DNA of 64,000 bases from Cadophora sp. MPI-SDFR-AT-0126 (Eukaryota > Ascomycota > Leotiomycetes > Helotiales > Ploettnerulaceae): assembly GCA_020747065.1 (NCBI GenBank), contig JAGMVK010000001.1:2914001-2978000 (forward strand), written 5' to 3'. Positions 35,805-47,095 of this stretch are shown in pieces. Both the position numbers and the translations under genes were made by a program. The notes under the pieces were generated by a model. It saw only the letters and a list, made by a program, of their open reading frames with translations. It was not told the origin of the DNA and searched no databases. Within the stretch, counting starts at the first letter, position 1. Each line of letters begins with the position of its first letter.

Positions 35805-37208
35805 ATGACGAGATCATTGATGAAGGGGCCTAGGAGATTCGCTCCCCTGGGTGACGATGTGGGAGCAAGTTTGCCAAAGTTGAGAGGAATTGTCTTCGAT
35901 GTTGATGGAACGCTGTGGTGAGCTTGAACTGATTCTTCGATTTTTTAGACGATTTCGTTTTGTGCTTCTGGAAATTCGTGTCGGCATTGTCATTAAGCAC
36001 TGTTTCAGTGTCTGCAACCCGATTGAACAGAACGCAGGGTGAGCGTTGCTACCGTGGGACTGTCTCCAGAAGGTTGTAATGTTATCTACTCTCTTCTTGT
36101 ATAATTGCCAGTATCGTAGGACCTTTCGTCCAGTGACTCTGGTCCCCATTCTGTACACGCGATACATTGCTTAAATTTGCCCACTATCATTTGCGATCAA
36201 TTTGCCCGCGAGGTCACTAGCCCGAATCGATTTCTATGTCAGTTGTCATTGGAAGCCTTCCTTCTCTGCACAGCGGGTCATGTGTAGGTTGCATGGATTG
36301 CGACCCAACTGCAGGCGGCTAGATGGATCATGAAAGCCAGTGCTGTTTGAAGATGAATGATGCCGACACCGTCCCTCATCAAGAATTTTCATGCAGTACT
36401 ATGTTTACACCTCAATGGTACCACCCCTGACAGCTCACAGCATCCCGCAAACCTGGATGTTTGGACAAATGCGATCCGCTCTCGGGATCGACAAAAACAT
36501 TGACATCCTCGACCATATCCACTCTCTACCAACCTTGGAGCAAGTAGCCGCTCAGGAGAAAATCCGCGCCATCGAGCGTTCAGCCATGAGCTCCCAAGAG
36601 CCCCAGCCAGGCCTCGTTTCCCTCATGGAATATCTCGAAAGCCGCAATATACCCAAAGGAATCTGTACGCGGAACTTTGACGCCCCTGTCACGCACTTGT
36701 TGGAGAAATTCTTGACTGGAAAGGAGTTCAAGCCGATCGTGACAAGGGACTTCAAGCCACCAAAGCCGAGCCCTGCCGGCATTTTGCACATAGCGAAGAG
36801 CTGGGGGCTTGTAGAGAAGGACGGGGCTTCCGGGGATGCTAGTCAAATCATCATGGTTGGGTAAGCACATGAAAATCTGGGGCATACTCAGTCGCCACAG
36901 CGCCTACTGTATACATGTACCTACAAAAGTAGACCAGATGTGTTAATAGCGCTTGTAGGGACTCGATAGATGACATGACAGCAGGCTACTCAGCCGGAGC
37001 CGCAACAGTACTACTCGTGAACGAAGTCAATGTCCACCTAGCTAACCACGAGCATACGGATTTGATTGTATCTAGTCTGGACGAGCTGATTGAGATATTG
37101 GAGAAGGGATTCGTTGGAAAGATCGGCCGAGGAGAGGACAGTGATACCGGAGCAAGGGCAGAAGGAGTTTTGCAGAATGGGAAGGCCGAAAATATCACAA
37201 ACAACTGA
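35805..37208 (+). CDS. HAD-superfamily phosphatase-like hydrolase
   Basis: Haloacid dehalogenase-type hydrolases use an Asp nucleophile, usually to dephosphorylate small molecules. Exons 35805-35917, 36441-36860 and 36959-37208 give 260 aa. Motif I, FDVDGTL, lies just before the first intron and is completed across it (DGTLC then IPQTWMFGQM). The lysine region is TRDFKPPKPSPAG and motif IV is MVGDSIDDMTAGYSAG, split by the second intron. The first intron is long (523 bp). An upstream in-frame ATG at 35709 would add a basic N-terminus of mitochondrial type. The substrate is unknown. Confidence 0.82.
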
Positions 37209-37481
37209 AGTGGAGAAAGTGAAAATCATAAAAGTCGTTGTCTAAACACGCCGACAGCAACGCCTGAGCTACTGCATCATTGAAATCTCCAAGTTCCTTC
37301 CGTCGCCCGACTCGATTCAGCCACAGAATCGAGACGTGACACACATCCGGTCAGAAAGTAAATGAAAATCTGACATAAATCTGACTTGATGGTGGGACGC
37401 CAAGGTGATGCTCAAGATGCTTGCGAATTTCGAAAATGTGGACGATTGGAAAGAAGATGCGGAAGATGGCATTATATTGAT
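37209..37481. other. Convergent intergenic, HAD and MAPKK genes
   Basis: Short region holding both 3' UTRs. No gene or clear terminator motif is seen. Confidence 0.45.
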
Positions 37482-39241
37482 TTAGTATTCGTATGAGTTA
37501 GACCCACTGGCCGGATATCCAGATCCGTACAAGCCATTTCCAAAGGTAGCTTGTCGTCTGCTTTCCTTTTTCACGTCGCCATCGGCATTCTCCTTTTTCG
37601 GAACCGGAGGTGGTGGTAAGGGTCCAGCAGGTGGCGCAGGTCGCATTGGGAGCGTTGTTGTGGAGAAAGAAACGGCGTTAGCACTGGAAGGGCCGTTGGA
37701 CGAGTGGTCAGGCGCATTCAATGTGGTGACCTTAGGTACGGAATTTGTTGTAGAAACTCTAGGAGGAAGGCCAGGATGGTAGGGAGCACCAGAGGCACGG
37801 CCAAGGCTGTTTGACCCGTTCTTGGTCGGTGACCTGTCACTGTATTGAGGGGATGTTACCGCCGACCGTACATCTCCGCCACCAATTGGGATGTCGCCGG
37901 ATGTTGGCGTAGGTAAAGAGTAATCTGGGGAGTTCGAGGCATATGGTCCGGTGGGCGAGTCTCCGGAACGAAGAAGTTGTTGTGTCGAGGGAGATAGCTG
38001 AGGGGCGAGATGAGATTTGCGGTTGTCCTTTTCGATCAGGCTGACCGCCCATTCTCTCAAGTCTACCGGGGTTCTCTTGGCTGCTTGCACGAACGGCTCG
38101 CGTTCCTCCAAAATGTTAGCATGCATCCATAACAATCATTTTGGGTATTACTCACGAAAAGTTCTTGGGGTGTAGGACGTTCTTCTGGGGCCTTGGCCAT
38201 ACATTTCTGTATCATATCCTCCAGAATCTGAGGAAAGGCCTCGCTTTTTGGAAGCTTTGGAGCTGGCTCGTAAACAATCTGCTGCAAAAGGTCTAGAATA
38301 CCAGATGGAGCACCGTCTCCATCAGACAAGTGCTCACTGGCATCGAAGGGAAATTTCCCGATTGCCAATTCCATGATTGACAAGCCGAAACTCCAGACAT
38401 CCGACTTCACCGTATATTTCTGGCCCTGAATTCTTTCTGGAGCCATATATGTAGATGTCCCGACGAAAGTGTCTGCCACGGAATTGACCAGCTCTCCCGA
38501 GACACCGAAGTCACATAGCTTGATCTGGCCCTTCGAATTCACCAGGATATTCGAGGGCTTGATGTCTCTGTGCATGATATGATGCTTGATGTAGAGGTAG
38601 GTCAGTCCACCAAGCGTGGCTTCTGCAATTTTCCCCAATACATCCACTCGTACGGGTCCAAACAGTTTTGAGATTCTATCGAGGGAACTAGAACTGGTCA
38701 GCAGATGCCATGGACTATTCTGCAAGTTGCATACCCAACATCCATGTATTCCATACACATAATAACATCGTTTGTATCGCTGAGGAAGGCTCCATAGAAG
38801 TTCACAATGAATTCTGAGTTGGTATCGTGCATGATCTGAAGTTCCCTGACAATTCGACGCCGCATTTCCTTCTTGGCTTCGACATGAATGACCTGTTGAA
38901 CATAGATACTTTAGCATACACGCCGCAGAATCCGTGTTGCTGTAGCTTACCTTTCTCGCCATAACTGTTCCCGTCGCCATATGCCTGACTTTGCTGACGG
39001 TTCCTCCATTTCCATGTCCTAGGTCCTTCAGCACCTCTAGATCCTCCCTCTTCAAGTCCAGTTTATATTCGATTCCAATCTCAAGCTGTGCGGTCTGCCT
39101 GGCATTCTCGTTTCCGTTGCCGCCCGGAATCTGGAGATCGCTCTCTGAAGGCGCAACTGGCCGCGGGGCAGGTGCTGCCAAAGCAAGACCTTTGACATTC
39201 TTCCTCTTCAAGGTTCGCACCGAACCGATAGCGTCTGACAT
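37482..39241 (-). CDS. Ste7-type MAP kinase kinase
   Basis: Dual-specificity kinase of the pheromone/filamentation MAPK cascade (Ste7, Magnaporthe MST7, Ustilago Fuz7 type). Minus-strand exons 39241-38951, 38892-38735, 38687-38156 and 38105-37482 give 534 aa, with introns of 58, 47 and 50 bp. Start is MSDAIGSV; the open frame extends upstream, but the family N-terminus fits here. Visible: a docking-like motif KRKNVKGLAL near the N-terminus, glycine loop LGHGNGGTVSKV (about 73), catalytic HRDIKPSN, DFG, activation loop SVADT with S-x3-T phosphosites, then FVGTSTYMAPERI. After the kinase comes PVDLREWAVSLI, then a long Ser/Pro-rich tail ending SNSYEY. Confidence 0.92.
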
Positions 39242-40970
39242 GTTGGCGATTTGTCTCCCTGACTCTCTGCGATTTCTGGCAGACTGACAAGAGCAGGAAG
39301 CTGTTGGATAATGGGTCGCGAAAGGTTGGCTTGTGACTCGTGCAGTCGCAAATACTGCTGGGCGGCACTTTAGACGCTGGCAGGGCAATGTTGGTTGGTT
39401 GGTTGTGGGACGAGGCGGCAAATGGGGTGACAGCAAGCTGGGACGATCATGAACACGAGTGAGTGCGAATGTGACTGTGTGGGTTGAGAACTATGCCAGC
39501 AAAGATGAGGAGTAGCGGCAGAATGAGGGTGTGAGGGGAGGTACAATATGTAAATCTTATCGGCTGGCCAGGGCTGTAAGATTTTGTACAGATTCAGGAA
39601 CAGCAAACGGTCTGCTTGTTTTTTTTGGTGTGTGCGGTCGCAGATGGCTAATCGATACCGTTGAGGTTGCAGATGGGGTTGCAGAAGTAGATAGGATGCA
39701 GTGCAGTGCAGTGGAGTGGAGTGGAGTGGAGTGGAGTACAGCGCTGTCGCACACAGTCCAAGGCGGACTACTGGCAGGTCCCGGCGCTGTACTATAGCCC
39801 GACTCAGCCCAACTCAATATGTAGAGAGAGAGAGTGAGAGTGAGAGCACTTGACGTTGACGTTGACGATGACAGTTACGAAGTCCCTGCCTCTACAAAGA
39901 AAAGGGAATGCAAAAGTGATGTTACTTGGTGAGTAGAAAGTCCTGTGGGACTTGAAGTAGAGGAAAGGAATGGAAAGTCAAGGCGAAGTGAAGAAAAGTG
40001 ACCTCAAGAGGGATATAATATTTGTTCGGAAGGGTAGCAATATGTATGATCTATATAATACATGAGTAAGTGGGTTCCAGGAGCCGCGCATTGGCTTGCG
40101 AATAGATCGTGTCTCAGCATTTGGACATTTTGCACATGGGATTGGATCACCTTTGACATCTTCCGTCCAAGCTTTGTTTGCATTACTACTGTGTAGGTGC
40201 CACAATGTGGCACGAATACTGGTTTGATGTGTCAAATCAAGGTCCACAGTCTTCAGAAAGAGGAACAGGAATATAAGGCCATGACAGGCTGTAACCAGTA
40301 GAAATGCTGCTAGATATTAATTTGAGAGAGGGTATGTAGTAACACTCGTACTGTATATACGACAACTCTGCCGCCGTTACAAATACTAGTTATCCAGAAT
40401 GCTTTATTGTCACTTCTTCACACCATATTTGGATAGAATAGAGCTCACCAGGACACCTTACAATGAATGGTCCATCCTCGAGCCATGAGCGACCAAGAGC
40501 AAGACACCAAGGTTTTAACAGACATTAGCCAGACTGCATTATCGAAGTAGTAGGCTCCACGACGGTCAGCCCGACATTCCAAATAATGAAGCGCAAGCAA
40601 CGACCTTTACTTGCAATAGCGGAATGGTAGGAAAATTCATATGTAGAACGTTGTAGTGTGTGGCTTGACTGCTTGCAAACTGTGGCTTGGTTTATCACGT
40701 GACCGATTTACAGGGAGCGCGAATTTGGTTTTAAGGGACGCGAGAGAATTGACACAGAGTGATAAGTCCACGGCCATCACCTCAGCGCACTCCGCCATAA
40801 AATCTTCAGCTGGGAGCTGTAGCGTTGCCTAAATCGCCTTGATCTTGGGTGGTAGTATTTAATCGTTCGTCATCCCTCTGGCTTGCCTCCGTCAACCAAC
40901 CTACACTTCTTTACCAACCCAGTACCAATACACACTTCTGCGAATAATCAGCACTGTAAAAACTACGAAG
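39242..40970. promoter_or_regulatory. Divergent promoter, Ste7-like MAPKK and spt6
   Basis: 1.7 kb between divergent starts. It contains a GTGCA/GTGGA pentanucleotide array at 39701-39738 and GA-rich patches near 39825-39850. A pyrimidine-rich stretch precedes spt6 at about 40880-40920. No coding frame here has protein-like features. Confidence 0.5.
39701..39738. repeat. GTGCA/GTGGA pentanucleotide array
   Basis: About seven five-base units; the first three read GTGCA-like, the rest GTGGA. They lie about 0.5 kb upstream of the MAPKK start, in the region shared with spt6. Confidence 0.85.
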
Positions 40971-43900
40971 ATGAGCATGCGAGACTTGATCAACGGGGAG
41001 GCAGAGCTCGACGATGAAGAGAATGATGAATCTTTCGACGAGGATAGCGGAGAGGCTAGACCAAGCAAACAGCGGGACCCTGATCTAGACGACTCGAGTG
41101 AAGAGGAAGATGATGACGATGAAGAGGCGGCTCGAGCAGTACGTCGCAATAGTCATATCTGTGCTTCATACTGTGCTCTCAAGTATCTATACTGACGAGT
41201 CCTAGGTCCGGGAAGGTTTCATCATTGAAGATGATGAGGATGAGGAGGCTGAACAACGCCGGCGGCGGCGCAAGAAGCGCAATCGCGCTGAACGAGAACA
41301 AGAAGAGGCGGCCTTGGACGAGGAGGATTTGGATCTCATTGGTGAAGCAATCCCCGAGTGGGAGCGCAAGACCGCTACACAGGTATGTTATTGCTTTGTT
41401 TACTTGCTGCGGATTGGCTGACATTTTACTCCAGCCAAAGCTCAAGCGTCTCAAGCGTGGCCACCGAGAGGATACAGATCAGCGACGAGAGCGTGGACTG
41501 GATGAGATATTCTCTGACGACGAGGAAGTGGATGCTGGCCATGAATTGGATCGAGGGTTCGCTCGCTCAGACCATCATCGGGTTGACGAATTTGCCGATT
41601 TCATCGAGGAAGACGATCTGGAGGATGAGGACGAGCGGCAGAGACATCAAGAGGAGATGGAGGTAGCTCGTCCACGGGAGAGAGGCTATGTTGGTGGTAC
41701 GGAAGCCTCTGGTCTCGACAAGGATGCTCTGGATGATATGGAGGCCATATTTGGAAATGGGGAGGACTACGACTGGGCTCTAGCCCTGGAGGATGAGGCA
41801 GAAGCTAGAGAAGCTGGAGACCATAATTTGGAGTTGAAGGATGTCTTCGAGCCATCACAGCTGGCGGAGAAGCTGCTCACGGATGAGGACAACCAGATTC
41901 GATGGGCAGACGAACCAGAGCGATTCCAGCTGGACCGATTACCATACAAGAATCTACAGATCACCGACGATCAATTCAAGGAGGAAGCTCGTTGGATCAC
42001 CAGTCTCATTTGGCCAAAGAAGCAGTTGCATAGCGATCTACAGGCACCCTTCACCAGAGCTATTGGCAAAGTCCTGGAATTCTTTGTGGTGGATGAGGTC
42101 GAAGTTCCGTACGTCTTCCAACACCGGAAGGACTACTTGATCCATGCCAAGAAAACTCGAGTTCGCGACGGCAGTGATCAGGACGAGTACGTTGTCAGTG
42201 CCGAAAAATTACTGAATCAAGATGACCTTTGGCGTATCCTTGAACTTGATCTCAAATTCCGTGCGCTGATTGAGAAGCGCAATGTTTTGGAGAGAACATA
42301 CGACAATCTGAAGCTTGCTGGCGGTGTGGACGATCCAATGGTTGAGGCAATGCTACCGGTGGCAGTAACCATGGAAGAGTTGCAGGATATCCAAGATTTT
42401 GTTTACTTTCAGTACTCTTCGGAAATCAAGGATCTGGCAGCCACGAATGGCGATGTCAAGGAGAAGCGGCGTCCAGGAGGAAAGTCGTCAATCTTCGATC
42501 GCATTCGAAAGGGCAAAGCATATAATCTTGTCAGGGCCTACGGTATCACGCCAGACCAGGTTGCTCAGAATGCTCTGAGAGAAGGCAGAAAGCAGTACAC
42601 AGAAGACTCCTCCCTTACTCCTATCGATCTTGCCGATTCCCTCACTCTCGATAGCGAGTTCAGTACTGGTGAGCAGGTGCTTCTCGCAGCTCGTCAAATG
42701 TTTGCTGAGGAGTTGTTCATGAACCCTCGGATGCGAAAGCACTTCCGTATGAACTACTACATGATGGGTGTCGTTAACTGCCGTAGAACTGAGAAAGGCC
42801 TGCGGAAGATTGACGAGCAGCATCCGTATTACGAATTGAAGTATTTGAAGAACCAGACATTCAGCGACATTGCCAACAAGCCCGAGATCTTTCTCAAGAT
42901 GTTAAAGGCCGAGGAAGAAGGGCTGATCGAGGTCAAAGTCAAGCTCCAAAACGAGCAGGAATTTCGGAAGCAGCTCTTCTCCGAATTCGCATCGGACAAT
43001 TTCAGCGAGCTTGCAGATGCTTGGAATGACGAGCGACAAAAGGTCTTGGATCTCGCATTTACTAAGCTTGAGAAAGTCATCACCAAGGGCGTCAAGGAGA
43101 GCATGAGAACAGAATGTCAAGACTCTGTTCTGAAAATTTGCCGAGAAGAATACTCGAAGAGACTCGACCAGGCGCCATACAAGCCAAAAGGCATGATTCT
43201 CGGCACAATTCCCCGGGTTCTCGCTCTATCCAATGGTAACGGAGACCCAGCTCGAGATCCTGTTGCGTGGGCGTGGGTGGAGGAAGACGGGCGTGTATTG
43301 GAACATGGAAAATTCGAAAACCTTTCCCGGAATGAGAAAGCCCGGGAAGACTTTGTCGAACTTGTATTGCGAAGGAAACCAGACGTCCTAGGTATCAGTG
43401 GGTTCTCTGTCGACACTCATAAACTAATAACAAGTCTCAAAGATCTGGTGGAGGAGAAAGGCCTAAAGGGCGCCGAATTTGAGGACCCAGAAACAGGGAA
43501 CGACCGCAGCGAACCTCTCGAGATCGTCGTAGTCAACGATGAGGTTGCTCGCCTCTACAAGGATAGTGCTCGTGCTGCTCTCGACCACCCAACCTTCTCC
43601 TCGCTCACAAAATATTGTGTTGCCTTGGCCAAGTACCTTCAGAACCCAATGAAGGAATATGCTGCTCTTGGAAAGGACATCATCTCATTGTCATTCCATC
43701 CTTGCCAGCAACTTCTGCCTGAGGACAAGCTTCGAAAGCAGCTTGAGACAGCTATGGTTGACATGGTTAATCTGTGTGGAGTCGACATTAACGAAGCTAT
43801 TGCGGATTCGTACACAGCAACATTGCTCCCGTTCGTTTGTGGTCTTGGCCCACGAAAAGCTACAGCAGTCCTGAAGACCATCAATGCCAACGGCGGCATC

Positions 43901-45365
43901 GTGAACACTAGAGATGAATTGGTCGGTGATCCAGACAGTGGCAAGTTGCCAGTTGTTGGCCCCAGAGTTTGGAATAATTGCGCAAGTTTCTTGTCCATCG
44001 AGTACGACAGCTCGAATCAGACATCAGACTACCTCGACAATACTCGAGTCCACCCGGAAGATTACGAACTCGGCCGCAAGATGGCTGCAGACGCTTTGGA
44101 GCTTGACGAAGAGGACGTTAAAGCTGAAGTTGACGAAGGCGGTGCAGGGGCTATTGTTCGTAAGCTTATCAAGGATGACGAGCAAGAGAAGGTCAATGAC
44201 CTGATATTGGAAGAGTATGCTGAGCAACTCGAGCGAAACTACAACCAGCGGAAGCGCGCCACGCTGGAGACAATTCGTGCGGAGCTGCAGCAGCCATATG
44301 AGGAACTAAGACGAAACTTCTCAATGTTGTCGGACAACGAGATCTTTACTATGCTCACGGGCGAAACACAAGACTCTCTGTGCGAAGGAATGATTGTTTC
44401 AGTCAATATCCGTGTGGCAAAGGAAGACTTCATCATCGCCAAGCTTGATTCTGGCATTGAAGGCCGTGTTGAACAACAGGAAGGCTCTGACCTGTCAGAC
44501 ATTCCTCTGAACCGATTGTTCTCCGTTGGTCAGACTGCCCAAGCCAAACTTCTGGAGTTGGATAGACACAGTTTTTCCGCAAGGCTTTCTCTGCGTGAGC
44601 AAATGCTCCGCATTCCGTTCCGCAAGCGTGTCGACCACGAACGCGGAGCTTGGGACTCTCTACAAGAGAACAAGGATAAAGAGGAGCTTCGCGAGAAGGA
44701 TAAGATCACTGGTCGGACTCAGCGAGTAGTCAATCATCCTCTCTTCAAGCCTTTCAACTCTACACAAGCTGAAGAATACCTCGGCTCCCAGGCTCCTGGA
44801 GACGCTGTTGTTCGACCATCGTCGAAGGGAAACGACCATCTAGCAGTGACTTGGAAGGTGGCCGATGGAGTCTACCAACACATTGATGTTCTGGAATTGC
44901 AGAAAGAGAATGAATTCTCCTTGGGTCGCATGCTTCGCATAGGTGGTAGGAATTACACCGATCTAGATGAACTCATCGTGGATCATGTCAAAGCCATGGC
45001 CAAAAAGGTCACAGAAATGATGGACCATGACAAGTACCAGTCTGGTACCTTGGCTGATACTGGTAAGATAATCCGAAAAATCCTTATTTTTACGAGGCGA
45101 TCACTGACAGCTATCAGAAAAATGGTTGACTACCTATACGGAAGCCAACCCCAAGAGATCCGTCTACGCCTTCTGTTTGGATAAGAGACATCCTGGCTAT
45201 TTCCATCTCTGCTTCAAAGCAGGACAGGCTGGGCGTCCCCATTCCTGGCCAGTTCGCATTATACCTAATGCTTTCGAACTGATGAAAAGCCAGTACCCAG
45301 ACATGAAAGCGCTGTGCAACGGGTTCAAGTTGAGACACCAGAGTGAGCAGATCAAGAGAGCTTAA
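40971..45365 (+). CDS. spt6: Spt6 transcription elongation factor/histone chaperone
   Basis: Spt6 travels with RNA polymerase II and reassembles nucleosomes. Exons 40971-41138, 41206-41382, 41435-45062 and 45118-45365 give 1406 aa (introns 67, 52 and 55 bp). Order: very acidic N-terminus ([23 protein letters not shown]), then basic KR-rich motifs, the helical core, a YqgF/RNase H-like domain from about residue 700 ([18 protein letters not shown]), helix-hairpin-helix region ([12 protein letters not shown]), S1 domain about 1096-1170 ([14 protein letters not shown]) and the tandem SH2 region from about 1215 ([20 protein letters not shown]). The last exon completes the second SH2. Length and order match fungal Spt6; no damage is visible. 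Confidence 0.95.
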
Positions 45366-46629
45366 GGGATTTGTTGCATTATGGGACTGGGACGGGCGTT
45401 TAGACTGGCAGGGAACCTTCTCAAGTTTGTATTAAATAAAGCACGCCAGCAGTACGGCGTCACATCTAAGGGCAAGAAAAGCGAGATCAGCCTGGATCAT
45501 CTGCACTACAGCACGGCGAAAAAGTTCGTAGTAATGGATCTGCGTGACAATGATTAGAAGTGCCAGCCTCGCGTAAAGATGCAGCTGTGGGATCTGGTGA
45601 TGTTATTAAGGGCTAGGACGCCTTTCACTGCAAGCGACTACAGGATGATTACATTTATAGATTGCCTTCATGACTAGCAAAGCAGATTGAGTCAAGTGAA
45701 AGGTTCCATATTGGCAGTTCCCGCAACGTTGGTTTGCTCCGGCGACTTCTGGAGGAGGTAAAGGATCTCAGCACAGCATGCAAGGAAGGTTGAAGTAATC
45801 GCGTCTCGCAGATGGCCAGCCGACGGCCGTAGTGTAATCGTGGTCCGAAGAAGTGTTGGCCGAGCCTATCTTGTTGTACGGTAGAGTAGGTTGGAACAGG
45901 ACGGACGGACGGCTATTGTATTGATAGGAGATATTCAACATCATGTCTGTCATGTTGATAGCGAGAAGAGAAACCTGGGACAGTCAGATAATTCTGCTTT
46001 GATAGAACATGGTCCTACTGTATTAGTATATGTTGTTCTATTTGTGTAAGTAAGGCAGGTAGGCAGGCAGCAGACAGATATACAAGCCGGCCAGCTGGCC
46101 GCCCGCCTTCCTTGTCAGCGCTGACTGAATCGAGGCTGGCTGGCTGTTGAACTCACTGTGCTCCATGTTTGATATGAGGCATGGCATGGTATGTATGGTA
46201 TGTATGAGCTCAGCATCGGCATCGGCATCGGTATTTTTTGCGCAGATATTGTAGATGCAAGCCAGTCAGTCCAGTGCAGTCCAGTCCACTCACTCGCTCA
46301 CTCACTTACTCTCACTGTATGTAAGTAATCCTTCCTTAACTTAACCAAACTACGACCTCATCGCCATCAGCACAGCACAGCATAGCCATTCCCTTGCTGG
46401 TGTATGTCAGAAACCAGACATTCTGTATTGTAAGCTGGGCGGGCGGTTTCTCCAACGGCCGTTCGTTAGTATCTCAGGCAGCATTCCAATACTCCAAGAA
46501 TTTGCTGGGCCCACACCCGCCCACCTGCTAGCCAGGCTCCAGGATCAGGATCAGGGCCAGGGCCAGTCCCAGGGCCACCAGGACCAGAACCAACGAGTCC
46601 GAGATACCGTCACTACACTGCAAAGTAAA

Positions 46630-46650
46630 CAGAACAGAACAGAACAGAAT
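46630..46650. repeat. AGAAC pentanucleotide microsatellite
   Basis: Four head-to-tail AGAAC units in the probable leader of the Osh3-like gene. Confidence 0.85.
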
Positions 46651-46956
46651 ATTTCATTGCATTTCACACCAGCCCCGTTTACCTGCCTGCCTACCATACG
46701 TGGAGCTCGGTTATACAATACGAGACGTCAAGGGCACCCACAAGCAATCGTGCGTGCGTGCTCTTGTGGCCTTTTCTCTCCAAATGGTCCTTCTTTTCCC
46801 TTTCTCCCTTCATTCACATGGAGAGTACAGTACAGTAGAAACCACCACCTACGTCGCTACATCTTAAGGCCTGTCGGAATCACATCTGGCCTTCTTGGAC
46901 CCCTCCTTTCCGCAATCGCGGCTAGCCATTCCAGTACAAGTTCCAAGTCCATCTTT

Positions 46957-46989
46957 CCATACCATACCATCCCATACCATACCACACCA
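46957..46989. repeat. CCATA pentanucleotide microsatellite
   Basis: Six or more CCATA-like units with one interruption, about 110 bases upstream of the Osh3-like start codon. Confidence 0.8.
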
Positions 46990-47095
46990 GATACGCCGCC
47001 AGGAAGTCATCGTCAAGCCAAGTCAGCCCAGCCCTGCCTTGAGGAGACGAGAAGGGTGTGCGCAACTTGGCTAGAGAAGTCAACGTTCTTGCGCA

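Larger units (their letters stand above)
45366..47095. promoter_or_regulatory. Low-complexity intergenic and leader of the Osh3-like gene
   Basis: 1.7 kb without a supported gene. Short tandem motifs cluster here: ATCGGC-type repeats at about 46213-46232, GGATCA/GGGCCA-type near 46540-46570, AGAAC at 46630-46650 and CCATA at 46957-46989. Purine/pyrimidine strand bias near the end suggests a long leader for the downstream gene. Confidence 0.45.
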
